Source: Coffea arabica | Lineage: Eukaryota > Streptophyta > Magnoliopsida > Gentianales > Rubiaceae | Direction of reading: 5' to 3' | Length of the DNA stretch: 64,000 bases | Assembly: GCF_036785885.1 (NCBI RefSeq) | Contig: NC_092329.1 | Location: 5,084,001-5,148,000 of the forward strand | The notes under the pieces: model-generated | Database searches by the model: none | The model's input: the letters and a program-made list of their open reading frames with translations, nothing else | Told to the model about the DNA's origin: nothing | Position numbers and translations under genes: made by a program | Shown: in pieces, positions 44,471 to 56,950 of the stretch | Layout of the letters: each line of letters opens with the position of its first letter | How positions within the stretch are numbered: position 1 is the first letter of the stretch

Positions 44471-47256
44471 CTCTGCCTCTATTTCTCTCAAAACCCAGCT
44501 CAGAACATCAGAATTATTGAAAGTTAAGATGGTGAAAGATGACTGAGGAGCATAATTGTATGGGTTTTTTTATGAATGGAAGAGGGATGATGATGAAGAG
44601 GTGGGGAGTGGGGACTGTGGGAGAGTGGAGGGGAGTAGAGTAGAGACAGAAGAAGAGAGAAAGCAGGAAAGGGGGGGCAGCTGTAATGATGGGACCGCTG
44701 GGAATGGTGGAAACTTGAAAGCCCACTTGTCTTGTTTAATCTTGTGTAAAATGCTTTCAATTTTTTGTACTTGTGCCAAATCCATTAATGCGGTGTTAAA
44801 TGTAGTGCAGACACTGTAGTCCAAGGTTGAGCTGCTATAACTTGGTAGTAGTATAAGATTTTGGTGTTTGTGATGATCGTTTCGTTTGGACTTTCGATTG
44901 CTGCGTAATGTGTAGTGATGGATTCCCACAATTATCTGAAGAATCCGGCTGGTTGGTGGTAGTATGTACTGTACTAACATTAAATTCGTTATCTTTTCCC
45001 TTTTTTCTTTTGTTGCTTGAGGAGGTTTTTTTTTTTTCATTTTACGAATAAAAAAAAAGTGGTAAGAGTACTTTTTACATTAACGTATAGGTTAGTTGTT
45101 AAGAATCAATTATACTCGAATGTTTTTTCGTTTGTCCTGTTTTCAAATCTAGTTCCTCTATTTTTTTTTTAAAACAAGAGATTACAGTCTGTTTAAGTGC
45201 AATTGAAGTAGCTACTGCTATGCGCATGAAGTATGTATAGCCTATTGTAAAAAACTACAAAAAAAAAAAAAAAAAAAAAATCACAAAGGCTTGATGCAAA
45301 CCTTTGATTCATGTCTTTAAAAGGCTTTTTTTTGGGGAAAAGGTCTTTAGACGTTTCATTTTCATATTTTGCCCTTTTCTGATACGGTGCCTCTCATTTA
45401 CTGCTAATTAATGATGTGGAATTCAATAGTATGGAAAAGGAAAGGGTGATCAAACTCAAAAGGATTTTGGTGGGGACCGGGCATTAGTTTAATTGGCTTT
45501 TAAAACTCTTGTGGTTTTTGGTAGTATTATTGCCAAGGGAGATGCCTCTCCAGTCAATGTCGTGGACCTTCTGATGGCTTTGTCGAAAACTTTTTCCTGC
45601 CCCTGTCTTAATTCAGATTTAGAGATAGAAGATAGAATGGGATGCTGAAGATATGCTCTGTAGCATGAGATTTTTAATTTTTTTTTCTTTTACTCAACGG
45701 ATTTTGTCTCTTATTCAATTGGAGGATTGGGTGGGTCAGTCAGTGCGTTGGATGGCAATTATGACCCAACCCATATGAACAGAGGAAACTCAGAGCGCAA
45801 CAGAAACAGCAAAAGGGGAGAGAAGATGAAGAAGGTTTGTGAGGATATCGACATTGACCCTAAAAATATATACACAGTTTTTATGGTCAGTGAGTGATGA
45901 AATCAGGTTGGCGCTTTATAGATGTTCACATTTGAGAATTCTCCAGATTGTTTGTTGCCTTGATCACATGATGAAAGCTAAGCCTAAAATGTAAAATTCC
46001 GCCTGGCATTCATTGAGTGGGAGAATTCAGATTGTTGGCCACCGACCTAACGCAATTCTAAAATTATCCTTTTATTTATGTACCACTTACTAGTAGTAGT
46101 GGATCTAAAAGGACTCGTAATTGCATTTATGTGGAGGGATAACGCGGTTTTCAAAAGAAAGCAAATGAAAGATTACAGTACAGGCTGCTCCTCCTGCTGT
46201 TGCCAATCTCGCTCGTCCAGGCCACATTCATTCATTGACTGGGGAAGATATCAAGAAACTTGGGAGCTTCGAGCCCCCCCCCCCCCTTTTTTTCCTTTTC
46301 TTTTTCCGTGCAAGTACCTGCTTTACCTTGCTGGCACCAGAACCAAAAGCAGTATATAGTAAGTATACTACGTGACAAGAATAGGTTTATCTTTTGGCTG
46401 ATCTTTTTATCCAACTTACAATTAAGGAGGAAGAAACAATCCGACATGTCAATTGAGCATGAGACTACGTACGATATGTATCCAGCATTAGTTAAGAACC
46501 ACCAGATCGACTTAGATTGTCCGGTCCAGCTTATCTCTTTCAACCACAGAGCCAAGAGTCATTCTTGTTCTTGGTATATGGTGCCTTTCTCGGCCTTAAT
46601 GGCTGAGATTTTGGGATATACTTTTGCATCATTTTTTCTACCAAAGTGTACACAATTCGGAAAAAATGAACGGTAATTTTTAGAATCTTTGTTATAGTAA
46701 GCCTACTCTGTTTTTTCCTGTGTAGACCCAGCCTCTTTGGCTGCCTTATCTAGATTACCCAACTAATCATATTCTGACGTAACCCGAAGAGAAGATCAAG
46801 CGGCGCTATTTTCAAATCATAATCATTGCTTAACAAATACTCCGCTTGATCATAATATCATTAAGGGAGTATGTAACCATCTCAATTTTTTCCTCAACAT
46901 CATTAAGGGAGTTAGGTTCTTCCACTGAACAACAAAAGCAAGTATTTTGTCATTAACAGCGCACTTCCCAAGTGCAAGATGAAAATAAAAACTAGTAGTA
47001 TTAAAATGGCTCGAAGAATTCACTTACAAGGATTTTCCCTAACAATACAAGTGAATGTAATATTGGAGGGGTTGAATACTCGTATCAGGGAAAAGAACAG
47101 TCACTATGTTAATGTGCGTTTTCAGCAGAATTAGATATTTAACAGTTAAAGTATACTCAGAATGTTCATTTCTAATTTCTGAGATGTTCTTCAAATAATT
47201 AAAATTTCCTGTAATTGCCACCAAGCTGATTATTTGCACACCATTTATTCTCGTGG
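44471..47256. other. Kinase promoter and intergenic DNA
   Basis: The first 250 bp are a C/T-rich leader of the minus-strand kinase. Beyond that: an A20 tract near 45259, a run of 14 C followed by T at 46276-46296, and no gene. The last part (47040-47256) is probably the 3' untranslated region of the bHLH gene. Confidence 0.5.
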
Positions 47257-50200
47257 CTACGAAGACACACCTGACGACGAATTGTTCCCAGAGCGGCTAA
47301 TATCTAATGGAAACTGCATCAAAGTATCCTCCCGGCAGAGATCCTAAACATTTGGGGGAAGCTGATATCAATTATATATTGCATCACACTACAGTGTATC
47401 AAAATATTCAGATAAACATACCTTTGCAGATGCCAAATAATTGGGAACACCAGGGTTATTCTGAGCTGATGATTGCAATCCAAATGAGAATGCTGAGCTG
47501 CTATTATTTGTCATTGAAGCTATAGCAAGTTGCTGGCTTGAGATTTTAGGATTGGAAACCCCAAATGCTGCTTGCATTGCAACCTCTTGGTTGCTAGATA
47601 ATGTATGTTTTCCTCCACTTGTATTTGGCATCACATCACCCTCATTAAAATCCATGGGAAGCTGCATTGGTTGTAGGGATCCCGATACATAGTTTGGATG
47701 GAAACTGAGTCCATTTCTTATTGTCAACATCTGGAAAGCCAAGACAAGTAAAAACTATAAGTAGCAGCAGTAACGTGTATTGCTACCAAATGACACCCTT
47801 CTCTGCGATACAGAAGAAAAGATTGCATAGTTTCCGTAAAACAAAGCAAAAATCCATCTGCGAGTAGTTCATAAGCCATGAACGAAAAGCTGAAGTCTAC
47901 CAATCTTGCATGCTGCATTGGTGCATTCCCAAGCAAAAGATTCTCTATGTAAATTATAGGCACTTGTAAGAGTACATAGTCCTCATAGTGAATCATTCAT
48001 TAGAGCAGAGATTTCCATTGATGTTTTTACTGTTGTGTACAAGTGCAATGACAACCGCACAGACTTGTACATGAATGACTGCCCTTTCACAGATGCCAGC
48101 TAACAAATTAACAGGAGTCCTGCACATACATATTGGAAGGGACGCTAACCCTTGAAGCTCATACCTGTACAATTTAAACACGCGCAAACCTCTCTAAGAG
48201 TAAGAGGTACAGGCAAGACCCATCTAGTACATAATGAACCTCGTTTAGCAGCCAAGAGTATAGCAGCTGTATCCTGTAGCTTGACTTACAACGGCAAAAG
48301 GAACTTCCACCAAAACTTAATGGTTCATCAAAGCTCGTCCTAAAATCTTAAAAAACTGACTCATCCTTCAGAGAAACCTATATTAGGTTGTATTTCTCAT
48401 GAGATAAGAGACAATGAAAAAATGTTCCAGAGCAGCACAGTTAGATTTTCAAGGGACTAAGAGACTTGAATGATAGCCTAGAATATTACCTCATCCCCTA
48501 GAATATTACCTCATCCCCTAGAATATTACCTCATCCCCATCTTTTAAGTACCTCTAGCCATACGTTTTTGTTTTTCCCTATGTTCAACTCCATAAGTCCA
48601 CTTTAAATGTTTCAAACTACTTCCACCTATAATGATCTACTGACAAAACAAGTAGCTATCAAAAGCAAAATTTCATTAGTAACATGCCACTAGACAAACA
48701 AGACCATTTAATAAGAACCTATATGATAGTAACAATTGACTATGGCCTAGAAGTTCTTCCCATGAACAATAATATGTCTACTGGCTTACGAAGTTAGATT
48801 GGTTTATGTGTTCTTAAACTTGGATATTTTTGCTTGCTAGGAGTAGAGTTTAAAAACAATAGCATATGGTGTGCAGAGATATCTCAATTTCATAGTCCAG
48901 ATTGACTGAACATACAGGAAGTTCTGAATAAATCATGTTAAGTTTAAGTGGAAATTTTATTTTTGTCAAAGCATACTGACATTCACAGCTCAAGTTTTGG
49001 TATTAAAGATGTAATACCATTATTTAATACATGTCAAATACAATCAATACATTTTCCATTCCCCTTATTAAGTATGCAAAAGGCATTTGCATATCGTCAT
49101 GCTTAAATGTCAGAACTCACATCATGCTTTAACATGATGACAATCATCTGCCAGTACAACAAGAAAGTGGTATCATGTAACCATGAATTTATAGTGGTGA
49201 TATTTAATTAAAGAGCAGCACCAAGACAAGTAAAAACCTGAACTTGTAGTTGAAGCTGTTTAAGGTATTCAATCGCTTCGTCCAGCATTGATGCCTTGTC
49301 TGTCTATCAAACAAATGAGCCAGAAACATCATGCTGAGCTAAGTCAAGAGCTATGGCAATGTTATCTAAAGCTTAAGAAAAAGGAATCAATACAGTGCGA
49401 GGTAATAGATACTTTATTCGAATTTGGAATTAAGTTCTGCAGGGCTTTCAATTTCTCATTTATTCTGCTCCTCCTCCTCTGAGAATGAAATCAAATCAGT
49501 CGAAATGGCGAAAAGATTGCACATTTTTGCAACAAAATTTTGAACTTTAATTTAAAGCAGAACCTTTTCAGACAAATTATGGACTTCTGCTGATCTACTC
49601 CTTTTCGTGCAACGCGGTTGAGCCTCGTTAATTGCTGCATCTGAAGCCTCCAATCCCTACAAAGATAAACAGACGTCAGCTACCACAATATTGGAAGTTC
49701 ATTGAAGTACCCCCTCACCAGCAGGGGGGGTGGAATTGAAAAAAAAAAAAAGGAACACAGATTAAGAGACTAATTTCCATAAGATTTCAGCATCCACAGA
49801 TACTGATCAGCTGGTAAAGGAGCAAAAAAAAAATTTTTTTTTTGAAAGGGTGAAATTATCAATTTCAATAGCAGAAATTCAAATATCGAAACTGATAATT
49901 CAGGAATTCAACACTAATTTAATCTAAACAAATGAAAGAGAAAAAAAAAAAAAGCAAACTTTCATGAAAAAAATGTCAAATTTGTACGATTCTGCTAAAA
50001 AAAAGCTCAAATCACACTGATAAGGACATGCAAATTTAACGTCGAAATCAAGAAAAAGCAAATGTTTCAATCATAACCTTGTTTGCACCGGAAAATTCTC
50101 CCCTATCCATCGAAGAAGTGACAGCACCACAATCTCCAGCAGCAGCTAAAGAAAAAGTCTTCTCAAGTCTCCCTTTCACCTCTCCGGCGAAGAAGCCGCC

Positions 50201-50407
50201 GGGATCGGAGAAATCGAAGCTAGCAGCGGAGGAGGAATTAATCATGGAAGCGGAGCCCCGATAAAGAGAGCTACTTCCGGCAGTCGCCGGTGAATTCTGG
50301 AAAAGATTATGAAGAAACACATTCATATCTTCCGGTTCGGGCGGTCCGCCGGGTTCGGAGTCGGGCTCAAACGAAGAGCGATCATCAGTTCCGTACGGAT
50401 CCGACAT
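47257..50407 (-). CDS. bHLH transcription factor of the SPATULA/ALCATRAZ group
   Basis: Six exons: 50407-50078, 49656-49564, 49478-49413, 49303-49238, 47730-47422 and 47343-47257, all in phase 0; product 316 residues. The N-terminus has the acidic patch EPEDMNVFLHNLFQNS (about 25-40) seen in ALC/SPT proteins. The bHLH spans about 129-186. Its basic region RSRSAEVHNLSEKRRRSRI has His136, Glu140 and Arg144, the G-box-reading triad, and helix 2 contains TDKASMLDEAIEYLKQLQLQVQ. No phytochrome-binding APB motif is seen, unlike true PIFs. The C-terminal exon DLCREDTLMQF...SSSGVSS* was chosen because it uses the TTTAG|GATCTC acceptor and keeps phase. In Arabidopsis SPT and ALC direct carpel margin and fruit dehiscence zone growth. 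Intron 4 (1.5 kb) carries a 3 x 20-bp tandem. Confidence 0.92.
48479..48538. repeat. 3 x 20-bp exact tandem repeat in an intron of the bHLH gene
   Basis: Three identical units TAGAATATTACCTCATCCCC at 48479-48498, 48499-48518 and 48519-48538. A minisatellite inside intron 4. Confidence 0.95.
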
Positions 50408-51066
50408 AAATTGAAAAAAATTTTTCTTCCTTAAACGGAGGAAATTGAATTAATTCGACAAAACTGAACTTCTTGTTTTGTGATACTTGTGTGAGTGAGT
50501 GTGTTTTTTAAGTCTGTGTGTGTGTGTGTTGTTAGGACTGTCAAGTGTGTGTGTGCTGGGGAGAAGTAGTAGTGTAATGTTGAAGGGTAAAGGCCGGGGA
50601 AGATTAGGGAGGGAGATTTTGATTAGAGTGGTAATCAAGTTTGGTTGTTCTCCCGCCTTAATTGTAGTATTCTGGTTTTCGGACCAAAAGTACCTCGACT
50701 TTTCTCTTGTTTGCAGAGTTCCCCTCAAACTTGTTATAGTCATGACAAGAATTTTACTGCTACTTTTTTTTTTTTTTTTTTTTTTTGTGTTTGGGGGGGG
50801 GGGGGGGGGGTGGTTTCTTTTAGGTTTGATTTACCATTTTTTCATTAACAGAAATATATTTTGAGGCTATAAAATCATATGTAAAAAATCCAGATGTTGA
50901 AATTACATGTATTCAAACTTGTTTTATTATATACAGTGAATAACCATAAGTAGCCTACCCAAATAAAAAATAATAATAATAAGCACACAAGTAAACATTA
51001 AAATTAAATGGATTTAAATTAGCCATATAAGAGCTTTTTGTGTTTCCACTTTTTATTACGTTAATT

Positions 51067-51265
51067 CGCTGCGTTTGGATTGGCCATTTTTTAAAAAACA
51101 AGTTTTTTAAATACAATGCTATAGTAATACACAATAATTCAAAAAACACCTCATCCATATAATATATCAAATATTTCAAAAAATTTTTATAGTAAAAATT
51201 TTTCATATACACTGCTACAGTAAAAATTTTCAAAAACACTCCAAAAAACAACTAATTCAAATGGA
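51067..51265. mobile_element. Second copy of the GTTTGGATTGG MITE
   Basis: Starts GCGTTTGGATTGGCCATTTT and follows the nested element at 4577-4785 throughout (AAATACAATGCTATAGTAAT, CCATATAATATATCAAATAT). The right end AACTAATTCAAATGG is worn. Confidence 0.65.
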
Positions 51266-52132
51266 AAATTTTCACTCTATTGAGAATTGGGATTAACATT
51301 ATATGAGTTTTTAGTGAACATGGCTTATGAAATTATATTTAAATACTTTAGAGAGAAAGTAGGCAGGAGTTAACAAAATGAAACAAGTCCGTTCTTTTTA
51401 CTCATCAAAAGTAATAAATCTCACAACAAGCATTTAAATTTAACTTATTGGTGCCTGTAATCTTTGGTAAGTGAAATAGGAATACAAGACGATTGACCGT
51501 ACTTGAACTAAAGATGAAAGGATTCCTCAATCAATCAGGAGACAAGAATCTTGGATGACATTTAATTCTTTCTTAGATTCCAACATCCAGCTTTTAAGTT
51601 TTTCTTTTTCATCCCTAATGAATAAATAATGATTGCTAGTGTGGTTGCACAGGCTGTTGAGGTTTCAGAATCTACTGCTATCAAATACTACTAACTACTA
51701 ACTACTAGTAGTAGTAGAGGATTGAATCATCAGCTATCCAACAAGTTGTTGATAAAAAAGAGACGACTGGGAATAAATAAATAAATAATACTTTTCATGC
51801 AATATCTAATACTCCAACCACTTACCAAGGTTTTCATTCAAGCTTTTAACTTACAAAAAAAAAAAAAAGAGGAGCAGATTGGAGGATGTCTTGATTATTA
51901 TTGGCCGAAAGTGCCCAAGTCAGAGAGCACCTCTTTCATTTTCTTTTGTTGAGAAGCTGATGAGATTGGGTTATCCAGCAGGATTGCCACCTTAGCCAGA
52001 AACTGAAATCATAGTGTATTTATTACTGACATTTTGGTATTCCCGAGGTCAAGTCTCTCTCTCCTACATCTCTGCCTCTCTCTCTCTCTCTCATTTCTTT
52101 TTAGTAGTAGTATTTGATCGGTTGCGTTGCGT

Positions 52133-52412
52133 GTGGAAAATCTGAACCCCACAGCCAAGAAAAACCTCTACACTCAAAGCAAATTAGTATACTATAGTAA
52201 GTAATAATAATAGACCATCCCATTATATTCCCATATGCTTGTTCTGTTAGCCCTCCAATCTTTGAATTTTCTGTGGAAAATCTGAACCCCACAGCCAAGA
52301 AAAACCTCTACACTCAAAGCAAATTAGTATACTATAGCAAGTAATAATAATAGACCATCCCATTATATTCCCATATGCTTGTTCTGTTAGCCCTCCAATC
52401 TTTGAATTTTCT
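52133..52412. repeat. 2 x 140-bp direct tandem duplication
   Basis: Copies 52133-52272 and 52273-52412 differ at one position only (52198 T, 52338 C). Each unit starts GTGGAAAATCTGAACCCC and ends TTTGAATTTTCT. Non-coding. The near identity means a very recent event or an assembly duplication. Confidence 0.95.
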
Positions 52413-53640
52413 AAACACTAGCGCTATGTCTTTTATTGGAATGACGACTGGAGTTGCGAAAAGGCAGTTTCCATTTGTTTAATGGAAGCATGCAATTTCT
52501 GACATTCTCAATTTCTTGGAAACAAACCACCAACCCCCTACTCCCACCTCACCTCCTGCTCAAAGTGAAATTCCCAATTCATGTGCTCATGAAAGCATCA
52601 CAAAGACTATCTATCGAGCCATCTTATCTTCTCTTATCTAAAACGGCATCTTCGTTTAAATGGTTTATCAAATTGCACGCTCCACAAGCAAAATGCAGTA
52701 CTCCACTAGCTTCCAAGACAAATGGAAATCTCCACCCTGCCCTGTATTGCTGATGATCTTCTCTGCTTTTGCCCAGCTAATGAAGTGGTTGGTTATTTAG
52801 GAACCCACGAAAAATTATCTTCATTGCACAAGCGTCCTCCAATTTGAAGGAGCTGTTCAACCAATTTCACTCCCTAATGATATGATCTGATACGAAACTT
52901 GTCTGTTAGTTGTCATGAATAAGAGAAAAATTGTGATGCACTGATCATTTTAATTGGCCCTTTGTTCCACCAACTCCAGCCTTAGAATTATGGAGCATCT
53001 CCTTCTCCCCAAGCATCTGTGGGCACGTTACACTTTCTTGGAGGGCATTCCAACCAATGCATTGATAAAACTCTCAGACGAATAAAGGAAAAAAAGCATT
53101 TAGTAGAGGTCACCAATCTCCCAAAAGGAAATCGAAGGAAGGGTTGTGAAGATGATGAAAGAATGAGTGTTCATCATCGCCTCAAACCTCTTCTTTTCCT
53201 TTCCGACCTCTTAAACGAGAAGAGCAACAAATTTCCTCTTTTCATAATTTCTGCCCTCTTCATTTTCTTCGCTAAGATCGTTCCCCTAGCAACTTCATTT
53301 TTTTTCTTATCCTATTGAGCAGGTGATGGACAATCTAAAACAGTGGGAGCAAAAAGAAATGATAAATTCCAATCTAAAAGCCTTGTACCGTAAAAGGAAA
53401 AAGACTTCAACTTCCAATAATCAATTGAATACCTAATGAAAATGTCAAAACATTCGTTCTGTTTATACTTAGTCTAAAACAATCGTATCAGTCCACAGTA
53501 GCATAAGAAGAAAATACATCCCTGGAAGTTTTACAAGGAGCGGGCAGAGGATGTATGATCTGCTCAAACACTTCTGAGAGCCAATCGCCCCAACTCTTTC
53601 AGATGGAGGCAATTTTATTGCCCAGAACAATTGGTCTTAT

Positions 53641-56600
53641 TCATTTAGCCAGTCCCGTTGTTTTACAAATGGGACATAAATTCTTGTGTGTAAGCCATTG
53701 TTTAATACACTCGGCATGAAAATCATGCCCGCAGTCCAGAGAACCAAGATCTTCACCATCACCATATTCTTCCTGCAAATAATAAGGTAGGTAGAACTTA
53801 AGGCCCCGCTTATAAGAGCCATAAAACTGCCAAATCAACAGCAAAAGCAAAAATCGTATCTTGCAGAAACCCAGAATGCAAAGACTTGGATGGTTTACCT
53901 GACATACACAGCACGGCTCTGTTTCAACCTCAACTGTTTTATTGCTTACATACTTCCGTTGTTTCAACTGTTTCAAAATGGTTTCTTCACTCAAACCAGT
54001 GCTCACATTTCCAATACGCTCTTCTAGTGCCAATAATTCCTGTAACGGTGCAGGAAATGAAGTTTTAAGAATGTGTAGCACAAAGCTCATGATACAAGAT
54101 CAAGAAATTACTGCCTAGGTCACCTCATATGACATGTTATCAACATCAAGCCGCATATCCCTATGGCGATCATGAAAATCAGCCATCCCGAAAAAGACTG
54201 ATTGGTCAAGAACCATGACATCCTGTCACAAACAAAAACATTCATCAAATAACTAAAAACAATACGTTGAGCTTCTCACAATCTACTGCCCAAAAACTAG
54301 ACAAGACAAAAACTAGCTTGCCTTGCCTTGCCTGTGCCACAAAAAGGAGGACGAAGCAGGAGTACTATTCTCATGACACCTCACCCTTTTATACAAGGTA
54401 TCAGTCGCCTTCTAAAAGCTGATGCAAATTATTTTTTGATCTATCAAGAGTAACATTTTGAAGTATCAAAATATCACCTGTTAGTGTGCATCTAAAGGAG
54501 TGCGCGCAATCTTCCGAATTTTTTGCTATCAAATATCTAAGTTATTGTCCTGTGCTATTTTTTGCACCAACTACAAAGGTGATTTCTATCCAATTAAACA
54601 TTCAATGTAGCCTGCAATTTGCTGTCTTCCACAGGACAGAGAATGAATACTTAATCAACCAGAGTATCACTACAAAATGCTGGATAATGTAGGCAAAACT
54701 TGTCTATTTATACCTAGAAAATTATCGTAGCAATGTCAAAATACAAAAGCTTTCAATTAATGTCAAAATCTAACCTCAAATCGCAAGCCCTCTCCTCCCC
54801 TGCGCATGAGATCCAAGACATTGCGTATCTGCTAATTAGCCAAAAAGAAAACACGATTATTGACATTTATATGACGATATGCCAAAAAACATAAAGAAAT
54901 CTTCATCATGTTTGAATGATTCAGCTGCAACGAAGTGCCTTAAAGGCAAGAGTGCTATCTGGAGATACGATCACAACATTAAGTGCCAAGATGAAATTCA
55001 ATAGATAACTTGCAGAAAAGAAAAAAATCATATCAGAGTTGTTAACCATAGTTTTAAAATAGGACATTTAACAGACTTAAATGATATACTAATAAACTTC
55101 AGGAAAAAGATGGCTAACAATTAAGAATATTGGAAAACAAACGGGAAAAGAAAACAACGAAAAAGTAAAGCAACATGATGTACCTCAGACATTAGCCTGT
55201 TTCTTCCTTCACTGGCAGCAGCCAAATTTCTTAATGAATAAGATCCAAAAGCAGTATCAAGGTGTCTCTCCAACAATATTGCTGACCTTGAACTTGCTGC
55301 ATGGCGACCCTGACTACCAGATCCAGATGAAAGTGGCATGTCTTGGGAGGACGAGGGACCTGTCCGCAGTGAAGGATAATTGCTGCTGTGACCTCCAGAG
55401 TCGCTATCAGCTGAAGATGACGAAGATCTGCGAACGAATTCTGATAGTCTCCTTGGATACTGAGAAGGATTCCGATGGGGTGTCCAAGTAGGGGTAGATG
55501 AGTGGACAACTGCACTAGAGCCAGTGCGGGAAGTTGATGCAGCGTTTCCAGGATTACTGACACTTCCGCCAGCTAAACTCCAATTAGGAGGGTTTTGTGA
55601 TGAATTTCGTATCTCCGTTGGTGGTACAAACATGGGATGTTCTGAAATGTGCCTTGCCACACTGGATGAACTAGACTCCTCATATGGTACAGCATCTATA
55701 TCTCCAGAAATGGCAAAACTAGATGAGCTTCCAGTTCTTGAGCTAGATGCTCCATTCCACCTGGAATGTGGGTTTCGACGCACAGATGACACATGCACTA
55801 CAACTGACTGACCTTGAGAACTTCCACTGTCGGTCGTAGGTGCAGGTCTCACATCCAAAGAATTATTACGGGGGAGCAACCTAAATGAATGCTGAGCGGA
55901 TGAACTATTAGGATTTCCAACATCAGTCTCTGTGGAGACTATATTATTGCGTGAAGAATCTTGTTGATGTGAGGCATTTATCCTCAAGCGAAAATTTCTG
56001 CGGGAACTCTCTGCAGTTCTTGAAGCAGTTAATGGAGGATGACTATCAGAAGATGCTCGTCCAACACTTAATCCGAGTCTCGGGATTACCTGCTCTGGTA
56101 GATTGACCGTTGAGTTGTTTTCTGAAGGGGCAGCTATACCTGTGCTGCTGGATGCATTATGCCTAGCTGGTACTGAATGCCATAGATTGCTCTCAGCATG
56201 TTGAACCAAGTTTGAACTTCCACTCCCAGAAGATTGTCCAGCATTTCCTTCCAGTGTTTTTCTTTTACACGAAAACCTTCGACCATCCAATGAACAGCCA
56301 GGCCTCCCATCAGCTTCCTCCACCAAAAATCCACCAGTTCCAGAAGACATCCCAAAAGGATTGGAAGAATTACTAGCAGATGGCATCCGCTCATTCACTG
56401 ATTCACTAGCTTTGAACGCATTTTGACATTCCAAAACTTGGCAATCATCATCCTCATCTACAATAATATCTGAGTTCATATTCAGATCCTGCCGAATGGA
56501 TTCAGAGCCTGAATTTTGCATAAAGAAAGTCCCACTTGCACTTTCATTGCTGTGCATATTTACACCAACATTATTTAATGAAAGAATATTAGAGGGCCCA

Positions 56601-56950
56601 TATTGCTGTCCTTCTGCGCCAAGAGCTGCACCAGCACAAACATTTATTGGAGATGACCACCCATGTTCGTTTTTCCGATCAGTTTCACTAACCTCGCCTT
56701 GTTCCCCTCTAGAACTGCTTTCACCGAAATCCCATCCACTTAAATTCTGCCCTGGTTGGTTCACTGCATTTAGAAATCCAACACTTGTGTCTGTCGGCGA
56801 CATCAAATAATCAGGTATCCTGTTTTGTGACGAATTCCTTATGCTATTCCAGTGCACCTGCTGGTCTAAGCTAGTATCGCTTGATGTTGATCCATGATCA
56901 ATGCCTAAAACTTCAGGTAAGGAACCAACAGCACTCCTTTGCCCTTGCAT
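53641..56950 (-). CDS. RING-H2 E3 ubiquitin ligase (RHG1A/HIP1 type)
   Basis: Five coding exons: 56950-55184, 54828-54775, 54222-54124, 54039-53899 and 53772-53641, all in phase 0; 730 residues. The start MQGQRSAVGSLPEVLG is the typical N-terminus of this family; the frame continues upstream as leader. Residues 1-589 are Ser/Asn/Gly-rich and probably disordered. Two conserved blocks follow (IRNVLDLMRRGGEGLRFE; DVMVLDQSVFFGMADFHDRHRDMRLD). The C-terminal RING-H2 uses Cys683, Cys686, Cys701, His703, His706, Cys709, Cys720 and Cys723. It should pass ubiquitin from an E2 to targets. Relatives such as MBR1/MBR2 act on Mediator subunit MED25; the target here is unknown. A leader intron is likely, with donor CAGTGAG|GTCTGT near 58405 and acceptor near 57020. 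Confidence 0.93.

Larger units (their letters stand above)
50408..53640. other. bHLH promoter and intergenic DNA
   Basis: Leader of the bHLH gene with a GT microsatellite (50511-50529), a T22 tract then G18 (50765-50811), a MITE (51067-51265) and a 2 x 140-bp tandem (52133-52412). A CT microsatellite lies at 52072-52091. Open frames at 52454 and 53019 on the plus strand have no recognised domain. The last part is 3' flank of the RING gene. Confidence 0.5.

Noticed and set aside
46078-46676. Overlapping plus-strand frames as a gene
   Set aside because: They run through a C14-T homopolymer, which makes a Pro/Phe tract, and match no family.
55231-56810. Antisense and shifted frames in the RING gene's first exon
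   Set aside because: The main frame is open for 589 codons with a family-typical start, and the others are Ser-codon shadows.
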